The translations under genes and the position numbers were made by a program. From Oerskovia turbata (GTDB lineage: Bacteria; Actinomycetota; Actinomycetes; Actinomycetales; Cellulomonadaceae): 64,000 nucleotides of DNA. The notes under the pieces are model-generated. The model saw only the letters and a list, made by a program, of their open reading frames with translations. It made no database searches and was not told the DNA's origin. The DNA lies in NCBI RefSeq assembly GCF_000718325.1, contig NZ_JOFV01000015.1:1-64000 (forward strand), read 5' to 3'. Shown here one piece after another: positions 8,716 through 15,361 of the stretch; the first letter of the stretch is position 1; every line of letters begins with the position of its first letter.

Positions 8716-8820
8716 CACGCGATGTGGAGCCCAGACGCGACGATGCAGGCCAGGCGCAAACGCTCTGACCTGCATCTACGGGTGCCCCGGGTGGGATTCG
8801 AACCCACACTGGATCGGGTT
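8716..8820. repeat. Left attachment repeat with a tRNA 3' remnant
   Basis: Matches 15093-15197 at 103 of 105 positions. It contains the tRNA terminator hairpin (8742-8776) and the 3' half of the tRNA gene in minus orientation (8783-8820), ending near the anticodon loop where similarity stops abruptly. This is the pattern left by site-specific integration into a tRNA gene: the remnant is attL and the intact gene lies at the other end. Confidence 0.85.
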
Positions 8821-8937
8821 GGCTCGGGCCTTTGTCGTTGGTTGCCATGCCCTGCCGTTGCCGCAGAATCTCAACGATTTACGGGGCTGACCAGCGCCGG
8901 TCAGTGGTGTCGGGTCTGCTGTATGGATAGGTGACAC

Positions 8938-9899
8938 TGTTGCGCCCCGGGTTCCGTGGAGGCTCGGAACTGACGCGTCGACGGTAGTCGGCGCGGTGTT
9001 GTGATGATAGTAGGTGTCCTCGAGCTCGGCGGGCGGGACCGTGCCGATCTCGCTGTGCGGGCGCCGGTGGCCCGACCAGTCGACGTACTCCGCGGTGGCG
9101 ATCTCAAGGTCGTCGATCGACTTCCATGGCCCCTTGTTGCGCACGAGCTCGGCCTTGAATAACGAGTTGAACGCCTCGGCGGCGGCATTGTCATACGAGT
9201 CGTCCGTCGAGCCGACCGAGGCGACCGCGCCGGCCTCGGCCAGACGCTGGGTGTAGCGGATGGCGACGTACTGGACCCTTTGTCGCTGTGGTGCGTCAGT
9301 CCGGTCACGTCGTGCCCGTCGCGGGTGCGGGTCCAGATCGCCATCTCCAGGGCGTCCAGCGCGAGATCGGTGCGCAGCGACTTCGACAGCTGCCAGCCGA
9401 CCACGCGGCGGGAGAAGACGTCGGTGACGAAGGCGGCATACACCCAGCCGGAGAACGTGCGGCAGTAGGTGATGTCGCAGACCCACAGCCGGTTCGGGGA
9501 CTCGGCGGTGAAGTTGCGCTCGACCAGGTCCGGGCGGGTCTCCGGCCTGCGGCTTCCGATCGTGGTGCGCGGCACCTTCGCCCTGGTGATGCCCCGCAGT
9601 CCGGCCGCCCGCATGAGTCGCTCGACCGTGCAGCGCGCGACTCGGTGCCCGCGGCGGCGCAGTTCGGCGTGGACCTTGCGGGCACCGTGTACGCCGTAGT
9701 TCTCCTCGTGGACCCGTTCGATCAGCGCCGTGGTGCCCGTGTCGGTGACCGACCTGCGCGACGGCGCCCGCGTCTTGGTCGCGTAGTACGTGCTCGGAGC
9801 GATCTGCATCCCTGCACCGGCAAGGACCCTGCAGATTGGCTCGACTCCGAACACCTCGCGGTGCTGGTCGATGTAGTCGACCAGCACCGTGGTACTCAC
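8938..9899 (-). pseudogene. IS3 transposase OrfB, frameshifted
   Basis: The rve/DDE integrase-core half of an IS3 transposase, from GTG 9899. The first frame contains the first catalytic Asp in LWVCDITYCRTF and the second in THHSDKG. Near 9273-9279 one base is missing: the family sequence continues as QYVAIRYTQRLAEAG in another frame, with the catalytic Glu region AAAEAFNSLFKAEL. After the shift no stop occurs before the IS end, and the frame reads through the terminal repeat into the tRNA remnant, stopping at 8776. The enzyme is therefore almost certainly inactive. A sequencing error in the CCC run at 9276-9278 is the alternative. Confidence 0.8.
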
Positions 9900-10216
9900 T
9901 TGATCTTGCGGTCGAGCTCTGCCGCGGCGAAAAGCGCTGACGCGGTCCGCAGGATCTCGTTAGCGCGCCCTTGTTCGCGGACCTCACGCTCAAGTTCGTC
10001 GATCCGCGCCTGCTCCGCCGTCGTCGTCCCGGGGCGTTCGCCAGCATCGACCTCGGCCTGGGGCACCCAGTTGCGCAGCGTCTCGGGGTTGATCCCGAGC
10101 TGGTCCGCGACCCGGCGCAGCGCTCCGGTCTTCGTCGCAGGGTCGCGCCGTAAGTCGACAGCCATCCGGATCGCGCGCTCACGCAGCTCGTCCGGGTACT
10201 TCCTCGGTGCAGCCAT
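9896..10216 (-). CDS. IS3 transposase OrfA
   Basis: A 106-aa DNA-binding half of an IS3 transposase: helix-turn-helix MAAPRKYPDELRERAIRMAV through QLGINPETLRNWV, then a leucine-rich helix (ARIDELEREVREQGRANEIL) used for dimer formation. ATG 10216 is the conventional family start; ATG 10225 in frame is possible. It overlaps OrfB by 4 nt, as expected where a -1 ribosomal frameshift normally makes the fusion transposase. OrfA itself looks intact, so it could still act as a repressor of the element. Confidence 0.82.
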   Translation of the reverse strand: MAAPRKYPDELRERAIRMAVDLRRDPATKTGALRRVADQLGINPETLRNWVPQAEVDAGERPGTTTAEQARIDELEREVREQGRANEILRTASALFAAAELDRKIK

Positions 10217-10267
10217 GACTCTCATCCTTCAGTGGATTGAGAGCCTCCATCAGACCCGGGGCGCAAC

Positions 10268-10620
10268 AAGCGGCGTGAGCGGGCCAGTCTCCTCCTCCAC
10301 CTGTCCCGGCAGCACCCCGGGGGCGGTGGAGCGGTCGGTCGGTTCGCCGTGCTGCTCGGCCTGCTCACGCTTGGCCTGATCGTAGGCAGCCAGCGGCTCG
10401 AGGGTCTCGTCGATCACGAGGGGCGAGGTGGGGACGACGGAGCCGCGGCCGGTACCCGTACGGGCCAGGCTCACGGTCCGCGTCGAGGCCTGCGGGGCAG
10501 GCTGCTCTGCGGTCTCGACCGGAGGCTCGGCGGGGAGCGGTGGCGCGGCGATGATGCCCACGACAGCGAACGGGTCGGGGCGTCGAGGTAGGCGAAGCGG
10601 TCACGGGTTGAGGTGCTCAT
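10268..10620 (-). pseudogene. Proline-rich hypothetical gene, frameshifted and cut by an IS
   Basis: Starts at ATG 10620 with MSTSTRDRFAYLDAP, then loses one base near 10575. The continuation in the next frame is DPFAVVGIIAAPPLPAEPP, followed by proline-, alanine- and threonine-rich sequence (ETAEQPAPQASTRTVSLAR, EPTDRSTAPGVLPGQVEEE). The IS3 end at 10268 replaces the rest. No domain is recognisable. It is probably a remnant of the original cargo of the integrative element, and it shows two independent lesions. Confidence 0.55.
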
Positions 10621-10780
10621 GGGGAGTACATGTGCGGCAAGCTCCGTCGCGCGATGATGCCAGGAAGTGGGGGCCTGCCTGGAGAGGCAGTGACATCAGG
10701 AAAGCGGGTGAACTAGGTTCTCGGGGACGGATGTGGAATGTCACCCTTGATCGGTACCGGTGCTGTGATACTCAGGACCT

Positions 10781-11164
10781 ATGAAGGGTCTGTCTCCGGT
10801 GATGGCGAGCGAACGGCGTCGGGGCGTTGCGGTGCTCTACGTCACCGCCGTGGTGCTCGTGATGGTTGGCGCGATGATAGGCGCTGGGGCGGTGTTCCTT
10901 GCCGCTTGGCAGAGCGGCGGCGACGCGGGGCTCGATTGCCTCTTGCGCACATGGCCGGAAGGGGCAACGCAGGATCAGTTGGTCGCTGCGGAGTACGCGA
11001 TCGCCCCCTCTCGCCTGACATGTGACTGGCAAGAGGGGGCGAATGGTGCGTTGATCTCGCAGGTGTACCGCCTCAACCCTGGAACAGATGCGGTTTCGCT
11101 GCTGCTAGTGGTTGCGGGGATCGTCCTTGCCGCCCTCGCCACCTGGCGATTCGTGCGCCGGTAA
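10781..11164 (+). CDS. Small membrane protein of unknown function
   Basis: A 127-aa protein with a transmembrane helix at each end (about residues 15-42, VAVLYVTAVVLVMVGAMIGA, and 104-123, VSLLLVVAGIVLAALATWRF) and a short hydrophilic domain between them containing two cysteines (LDCLLR and LTCDW), which could form a disulfide outside the cell. The tail WRFVRR is positive, consistent with both ends inside. A GATACT hexamer 8 nt before ATG 10781 suggests a leaderless start. It converges with the secreted-protein gene, stop codons 9 bp apart. No family recognised. Confidence 0.65.
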   Translation: MKGLSPVMASERRRGVAVLYVTAVVLVMVGAMIGAGAVFLAAWQSGGDAGLDCLLRTWPEGATQDQLVAAEYAIAPSRLTCDWQEGANGALISQVYRLNPGTDAVSLLLVVAGIVLAALATWRFVRR

Positions 11165-11172
11165 ACCTCCGG

Positions 11173-12378
11173 TCAGGAGAGGTCGCACAGCCACGGGGCG
11201 TCGGGCTGGGAGGGGTCCGGGTACGCCGCTGACCGGCAGCCTGGCAGCCAGCCCTTGGAGTCGCTCATGAACAGCAGGCTCTGGTTCGTCGATCCCAACG
11301 GGAAGGACTTGTTGGTCGACAGCCCCATGCACCAACTCGACGGGGTGCTGAACGTGGTCGCGCAGTCGTTGTAGACGGCCTGGTGGTATCCGCTCGCGGG
11401 GTTGCTCGTGAGCGTGCCGCGCGGGGCGCGGATCACTGTCTGGACCGTAAACTGCCCGCTCACGGAGCTGAGGTTCTTCGGCAGGCCGACGCCGATCCCC
11501 ATGCTCTGACGGGTGCAGGGGTCGCTTGCGTCGTCCCAGTCCCAGTACGCGCCGATCAGGTTGTGAGACATCTCGCTCGTCGCGTTGAAGATCGCCCAGG
11601 AGTTGATGCCCGTGTTGTGCGAGTTGGCCCGAGCTGCCCAGAACCTGTTGAGGTAACCGTTCTCGCAGATCGGCCGGCTCGATCCGGTGATGTTGTTGTT
11701 GTACTGAGCGACGTCGATCTCCATGCCCCACCCCTCGGGCATCTTCTTCGGGCTTCGGTCACCGGTCCACGTGTTGTAGGTCGCGATGACGGCCTGGTTG
11801 CCGTCGACGAGTCCGGCGACCTCCGTGTAGCCGGGGGCCCACACGGACTTGGTGGTCGCCGCTGCCCGGGCCACCGGGCTCGTGGCGGGTCTCACGTTCT
11901 CACTCGACGCTTGAGCTCGTGCAACGAGGTCACCGTCAGCTGACGGCAGCGGAGCGGTGAACGGGTCGGCCTTCTCCACGCGTGAGACCTCGGCGCGAGC
12001 CCGACTCGCGGCCTGGGGTGATTCAGCGACGAGTCCCACGATCTGGGGGACCGTTCCGAAGTCCTCGGCGAAGTCCGCCACGAACTGGTCGACGGTGTAT
12101 TCCTCGGATGGGAACACCTCCCCCTCGATTCCTGCCTGCTCGAAGCGGTATCCCAACGTCGGTGCGCTCAGCGAGGCGCTGAGGGAGACTGCGTTTTCGA
12201 TTGTCACGGAATGGGGGAGCTTTACCGTGGTGGGGATGGCGTCGCCCTGGGGTGCTGCAGGAGCTGCTGCAATGCCCTCTCGCTCGACCCCTCCCGCGGC
12301 TGGGACCACGGCTAGCGTGGCCATGACTGCCGCGACGATTGCGCTTGTGACCAGTGTGCGCTGTGCGTGATGTCTCAT
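11173..12378 (-). CDS. Secreted protein of unknown function
   Basis: A 401-aa exported protein. The Sec signal peptide has a basic start (MRHHAQR), a hydrophobic core (TSAIVAAVMATLAVVPAAGG) and a likely cleavage near residue 30. Residues 60-130 look helical and acidic. The C-terminal 220 residues are rich in Asn, Ser, Trp and Tyr (GYTEVAGLVDGNQAVIATYN, WGMEIDVAQYNNNITGSSR, GAYWDWDDASDPC) and hold six cysteines, enough for three disulfides. It resembles extracellular beta-rich adhesin or enzyme domains, but I do not recognise a family. It lies on the island and is less GC-rich than its neighbours, consistent with transfer. ATG 12378 is the only good start. Confidence 0.75.
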   Translation of the reverse strand: MRHHAQRTLVTSAIVAAVMATLAVVPAAGGVEREGIAAAPAAPQGDAIPTTVKLPHSVTIENAVSLSASLSAPTLGYRFEQAGIEGEVFPSEEYTVDQFVADFAEDFGTVPQIVGLVAESPQAASRARAEVSRVEKADPFTAPLPSADGDLVARAQASSENVRPATSPVARAAATTKSVWAPGYTEVAGLVDGNQAVIATYNTWTGDRSPKKMPEGWGMEIDVAQYNNNITGSSRPICENGYLNRFWAARANSHNTGINSWAIFNATSEMSHNLIGAYWDWDDASDPCTRQSMGIGVGLPKNLSSVSGQFTVQTVIRAPRGTLTSNPASGYHQAVYNDCATTFSTPSSWCMGLSTNKSFPLGSTNQSLLFMSDSKGWLPGCRSAAYPDPSQPDAPWLCDLS

Positions 12379-12606
12379 ACTTCGACCCCCTCATCGGAGC
12401 TGATGGATGGTGGGTCTTTTCTACCAGAACGCGCAGAGTCCAGGTCCGTTTATGCGGGTGAAGTTTCGAGCTCGTGCTCGGTCGTGCCGGCCGAATGAGG
12501 ATTCGGCACCTATTCGCCTCAACATTGAGACGTGGTAGGTAGGGGCTTGACCCCGGATCTCGGGCACGCTGAATCCGCCGTGGGGCGGGGAAGCGAGAAT
12601 CTGAGG

Positions 12607-12936
12607 ATTGCTGGGAATATCTACGACGAGGAGTTCAAGCGTCGGGCGGTCGACCTGTACGAGTCGACCCCTGACGCGACGATCCAGGGGATCGCGACCG
12701 ATCTGGGGGTCCCGCGCGAGACGCTGCGGCTGTGGGTGCGGGCCCTGGGGTCAGGGATCAAGACGGCCCGTGGCCCGGGGGCTGAGCTCGTGGCAGAACC
12801 GGAGTCGGATGCGGCGAGGACCGCCCGGCTCGAGGCCGAGCTGGCCGCGGAGCGGGCCGAGGTTCGCAAACTGCCGACCGAGCGGGACATCCTGCGGTCG
12901 GCGGCGAAGCATCTCGCTGGGGAGACGCGCTGGTGA
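12607..12936 (+). CDS. IS3 transposase OrfA (truncated element)
   Basis: About 110 aa with the IS3 helix-turn-helix YDEEFKRRAVDLYESTPDAT and DLGVPRETLRLWVRALGSG, then a leucine-heptad region (RTARLEAELAAERAEVRKL). The conserved family start aligns with ATT 12607 (normally ATG-GCT-GGG), preceded by GAGG; an upstream GTG at 12532 in the same frame is the alternative. The end overlaps OrfB by 4 nt. An ATT start or a mutated ATG would both lower expression. Confidence 0.65.
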   Translation: MAGNIYDEEFKRRAVDLYESTPDATIQGIATDLGVPRETLRLWVRALGSGIKTARGPGAELVAEPESDAARTARLEAELAAERAEVRKLPTERDILRSAAKHLAGETRW

Positions 12937-13608
12937 ACCGCTTCCAGTTCGTTGCCGACCAATCCGACACCTTCGAGGTGAAGCGGTTGTGCCAGGTCGT
13001 CGAGGTCGCCCGCTCGTCGTTCTACGACTGGGTAGGTGCCGCCGGGAGGCCGCAGGCCAGGGTGGCGCGGGACGCGGCGCTGGCCGTGCGCATCCGCGCT
13101 GCCCAGGATCCGAAGAAGGGCGGGGACCGCGCGATGAGCGCCCCCAGGGTGATCGGCGAGCTCAACGATGGCGCGCCCGAGTCCGAGCGGGTGAACCACA
13201 AGCGCGTCGCGCGCGTCATGCGAGCCCACGGCCTGGCCGGGATCCGGCTACGGCGCCGGGTGCGGACCATGGTCGGCGACCCCTCGGGCCGTCAGCATCC
13301 TGATCTGCTCGGCCGCGACTTCACCGCCGAGCAGATCAACTGCCGTTACGTCGGGGACATCACCTACGTCCCGGTCGCCGACGGTACGAACTGGTACCTG
13401 GCGACTGTGATCGACCTGCACTCGCGCAAGCTCGCCGACTGGGCGTTGGCCGACCACATGCGCACCGACCTCGTCGAAGACGCGCTGAGGATGGCACGCG
13501 CCGTCCGTGGCAGCCTCGACGGGGCGATCTTTCACTCCGACCACGGCTCGGTCTACTGCTCAAAGGCCTACGCCGACCTTTGCACCCGGCTCGGGGTGAC
13601 ACAGTCGA
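12933..13608 (+). pseudogene. IS3 transposase OrfB, 3' truncated
   Basis: GTG 12933 opens a frame with the IS3 OrfB N-terminal region (FVADQSDTFEVKRLCQVVEV), the HTH_21-like part (NHKRVARVMRAHGLAGIRL) and the rve core with the first Asp (YVGDITYVPVADG) and second Asp (IFHSDHGSVYCS). Family similarity ends after LCTRLGVTQS; the segment that should carry the catalytic Glu is absent. The frame continues by chance to 14393 through the antisense of other genes, which should not be annotated as protein. Confidence 0.8.
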
Positions 13609-13762
13609 TTCCGGGTCGGGCTGGAGCCGCGCTCGGCGCAGCGCAGGTGGACCATCTGGCCGCCCACGAGGGCCAGCCGGTCGGCTTGCGGTCGTACAGG
13701 TCGAGGAGCGCGAGCCATCCGACGGTCTGCGCGTCGGTCATGGCCGGCATGGCGACGCTCAT
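13609..13762 (-). pseudogene. AbiEii/AbiGii-like nucleotidyltransferase toxin, remnant
   Basis: ATG 13762 overlaps the stop of the HTH gene as ATGA. The start reads MSVAMPAMTDAQTVGWLALL. After LLDLYDRKPTGW one base is missing near 13675; in the next frame the sequence continues LVGGQMVHLRCAERGSSPT, which I recall as the opening of AbiEii-type nucleotidyltransferases from actinobacteria (GG-Q-MVH-L-C-AERG). The remainder is replaced by the truncated IS3. The gene is dead twice over. Assignment rests on a short motif and on the coupled HTH partner. Confidence 0.55.
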
Positions 13763-14436
13763 GAGTCGGGGTCTGCGGAGGCTTGGCTGGCGAGCCATCG
13801 GCGGAGGAGGTCCCAGGCGCGCGCCTCCTCGCGAGGGCTGTCAGCGTCAGCGAGATCAGCGACCAGGAGCAGGTCGGGGACGGGGTCGGGCGGCAGGATG
13901 GGGGAGACGCGCAGTACTGCGTTGGCGCGGGCGCGGGGCGCGGGTACGAGCAGGTGGTCGGCTTCGACGTCCGCGAGGTCATCAGCGTGGACGTAGCCCT
14001 CGGCGTGACCGGCCGCAGACGTGCCTGAGCGCGGGTCGGAGACCCCTGACGGAACCACGCGTTCGTCGGCCACGAGCGCGACGGCGTCCTGTACCTGCAT
14101 GTGGTGGACCTCCGCACGGTTGGCCATCCACGCGCGCAGGAGCGCCAGTGAGTCGTTGGCGGACCGCAAGCGCCGTGCTCGGGACCGCAGCCTGTACGCC
14201 TCGTCGGGGCCGAGCCACTGGTCTTCGGGACTGGGATCGAGCAGCAGCGCCCAGGCTACCCGTGGGCTCATCGGCCGGCCGGCCCGTTGGGGGCTGCGAC
14301 GTAGGGATCCGGCGTCGACAATCCATCGGCCTGCGATCCGTTCGGCGTCGAGCTGTCCGGCGGCGATCATCTGGCGCACGCGGGCAGGGCTGACGTGCAG
14401 CTCGGCGGCTGCTTCCGGCACGGACATCCCTGGCAT
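13759..14436 (-). CDS. HTH DNA-binding protein, probable antitoxin/partner of the AbiEii-like gene
   Basis: A 225-aa protein with an N-terminal excisionase-like helix-turn-helix (MSVPEAAAELHVSPARVRQM, then AGQLDAERIAGRWIVD), an arginine-rich helical middle (EAYRLRSRARRLRSANDSLA) and a C-terminal domain with no recognised family. ATG 14436 sits 7 nt after a TAGGTT -10 (14449-14444), predicting a leaderless mRNA; GTG 14442 is the alternative. A perfect 11-bp inverted repeat covers the promoter, suggesting autorepression. Its stop overlaps the toxin-like start. With the toxin broken, this gene is an orphan partner; it appears intact. Confidence 0.7.
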   Translation of the reverse strand: MPGMSVPEAAAELHVSPARVRQMIAAGQLDAERIAGRWIVDAGSLRRSPQRAGRPMSPRVAWALLLDPSPEDQWLGPDEAYRLRSRARRLRSANDSLALLRAWMANRAEVHHMQVQDAVALVADERVVPSGVSDPRSGTSAAGHAEGYVHADDLADVEADHLLVPAPRARANAVLRVSPILPPDPVPDLLLVADLADADSPREEARAWDLLRRWLASQASADPDS

Positions 14437-14475
14437 AGACACAAACCTATCGCCTGCGCAAGGATTGTGTCTATG
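14434..14475 (-). promoter_or_regulatory. Inverted-repeat operator over the HTH gene promoter
   Basis: CATAGACACAA (14434-14444) and TTGTGTCTATG (14465-14475) are perfect complements 20 bp apart. One arm spans the start codon to the edge of the -10 element TAGGTT; the other falls at the -35 position. Such placement fits an autoregulated antitoxin-type promoter. Confidence 0.6.
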
Positions 14476-14778
14476 GATGGCGAGGTTCGGTTCAGCGCGC
14501 GCGCTCGTGGCGAGTTGCCGGCCAGCGCGCGCTCCCGGAGCGACCCGGGCCCGCTCGGGCGTCACCGAGCACCGCCGAGGCAGGCGGGTGGAGCGCACAT
14601 GGAGGTCGTCATCGTGCAGGGTAGATGTGCGGGCCACCGACGGGGTGTCAGCAGGTGACCGAACCCGCGACGTGAGTCCATCCGACGAGCTCGGGGTCCA
14701 TCCGGAACTCCGGCGCGCTCACCGCGGCAACCGCGAACCGCAGCGTCGCCCCGTCCCACGAGGCTTGCGCGCTCGGCA

Positions 14779-14910
14779 GGTCACCTTGAGGAGCTGGGTC
14801 CCAACGACCTGGACGCCGTGTTCGTCACCCGCAACGGCACGTGGGTCTCGGCGCACAACATCCGCCGTGCCTGGCGCGACATCCGCTCCCAGGCTGGCCT
14901 GGAGTGGGTC
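14779..14910 (+). pseudogene. Tyrosine integrase remnant
   Basis: A 44-codon in-frame piece reading HLEELGPNDLDAVFVTRNGT, then WVSAHNIRRAWRDIRSQAGL and EWV. This matches the segment of actinobacterial phage/ICE integrases just before the catalytic His-x-x-Arg motif (usually ...GLEWVTPHTFRKT). Similarity ends after EWV and no upstream part is found. Its location next to the intact tRNA and right repeat is where the element's own integrase gene should be. Confidence 0.7.
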
Positions 14911-14953
14911 GTGCTGACCGCTGGGTGGGCGCCCGCCAGAAGGACCTGGGGCC

Positions 14954-14985
14954 TGTGGACAAGGTCGTCCACAGTATGTGGATAG
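14954..14985. other. Cluster of three DnaA-box-like 9-mers
   Basis: TGTGGACAA (14954-14962) is the exact complement of the actinobacterial DnaA box TTGTCCACA. TCGTCCACA (14965-14973) has one mismatch in the opposite orientation, and TGTGGATAG (14977-14985) has one mismatch to the complement of TTATCCACA. Three within 32 bp is unlikely by chance and may be a remnant origin of the element or a chromosomal DnaA-binding site. Confidence 0.45.
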
Positions 14986-15092
14986 CGTTCCTGGTGAGGA
15001 GTGGCCCCGCCGGGCGAAGCCGCATCGCTGCTCGACGCCTGCCGACGTTTGTCGTCTTTCTCTGCGCGAGAACGGTGAGCTTGTGGTGAGTC

Positions 15093-15197
15093 CACGCGAT
15101 GTGGAGCCCAGACGCGACGATGCAGGCCAGGCGGAAACGCTCTGACCTGCATCTATGGGTGCCCCGGGTGGGATTCGAACCCACACTGGATCGGGTT
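15093..15197. repeat. Right attachment repeat overlapping the tRNA 3' half
   Basis: Counterpart of 8716-8820, 103 of 105 identical; the differences are G/C in the terminator loop and T/C just beyond the tRNA 3' end. The inner limit lies inside the anticodon arm of the intact tRNA. This is attR. Confidence 0.85.
15119..15153 (-). terminator. tRNA terminator hairpin
   Basis: GATGCAGG (15119-15126) pairs with CCTGCATC (15146-15153), with further pairing CAG/CTG and GCG/CGC inside. It lies 7 bp beyond the tRNA 3' end on the minus strand. A copy is preserved in the left repeat at 8742-8776. Confidence 0.6.
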
Positions 15198-15233
15198 TGA
15201 GCCGAACGCCTCTGCCGGTTGGGCTACCGGGGC
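15160..15233 (-). tRNA. tRNA-Leu (anticodon CAA) with short variable loop
   Basis: The 74-nt gene folds with acceptor GCCCCGG/CCGGGGC, discriminator A, D-arm closed by GCC/GGC, anticodon loop CTCAAAC (anticodon CAA), 5-nt variable loop CCAGT and T-arm GTGGG-TTCGAAT-CCCAC. CCA is not exactly encoded (the sequence continues CCCA). The anticodon stem has a T-T mismatch at its base. A leucine tRNA normally carries a long variable arm, and this one does not, so the amino-acid assignment from the anticodon is tentative. The 3' half is the integration site of the neighbouring element. Confidence 0.75.
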
Positions 15234-15348
15234 ACGGGCCGTCAGGGACCTCGAGGAGTCCGCTGCGGTGCGTGGACCATCGAACCACAGAACTCGGACG
15301 AAACGAGAATCACACCCGTGGCGCAGGGCGACAGGGGTGTTCTCCCAC

Positions 15349-15354
15349 TACGAT
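15349..15354 (+). promoter_or_regulatory. -10 element of the ANTAR regulator gene
   Basis: TACGAT ends 7 nt before GTG 15362, so transcription should begin at or next to the start codon (leaderless mRNA). No clear -35 is visible. This spacing argues for GTG 15362 over ATG 15353. Confidence 0.55.
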
Positions 15355-15361
15355 GAGGGAC

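Larger units (their letters stand above)
8938..10268 (-). mobile_element. IS3 family insertion sequence, 1331 bp
   Basis: The ends are inverted repeats starting TGTTGCGCCCCGGGT at both termini (8938 inward, and 10268 inward on the minus strand). The arms match at most of 28 positions and end in GGAGGCTC. TG...CA termini, size and two overlapping frames fit IS3. Bases flanking the ends (CAC left, AGC right) do not form a target duplication, so one flank was probably rearranged after insertion. The right end cuts a proline-rich gene. Confidence 0.85.
12532..13608 (+). mobile_element. Truncated IS3 family element
   Basis: A second IS3 element, unrelated in detail to the one at 8938-10268. OrfA is complete, but OrfB stops matching the family after GVTQS near 13606, where the remains of a toxin gene on the other strand begin. 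The right inverted repeat is missing, and the left end could not be placed precisely. Insertion or deletion at this junction also removed most of the toxin gene. Confidence 0.75.
8716..15197. mobile_element. Decayed integrative element in a tRNA gene
   Basis: A 6.5-kb island bounded by 105-bp direct repeats that carry the 3' half of the tRNA gene at 15160-15233. Inside are two IS3-type elements, an intact HTH gene with a broken AbiEii-like toxin, a truncated proline-rich gene, two unknown genes and a 44-codon piece of a tyrosine integrase beside the right repeat. The usual element layout of integrase next to the tRNA is kept, but the integrase is destroyed, so the island should be immobile without help. 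No conjugation or replication protein remains recognisable. Confidence 0.8.

Noticed and set aside
8776..10182. Single 468-codon minus frame covering OrfA/OrfB in one piece
   Set aside because: Only its C-terminal third is transposase sequence; the rest is out of frame. It arises from the one-base loss near 9275.
10428..10784. 118-codon plus-strand frame over the proline-rich pseudogene
   Set aside because: The minus-strand frames continue a consistent protein sequence across one indel, while the plus frame is compositionally random.
13609..14393. Continuation of the IS3 OrfB frame downstream of GVTQS to 14393
   Set aside because: After the junction it is the antisense of the toxin remnant and HTH gene; the translation is Arg/Gly-rich and unrelated to transposases.
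14648..14778. Possible C-terminal protein fragment on the minus strand (ending FRMDPELVGWTHVAGSVTC)
   Set aside because: It has protein-like composition but only about 40 codons, no start and no family match, and abuts the integrase piece. It could be another gene fragment of the element; support is too weak to annotate.
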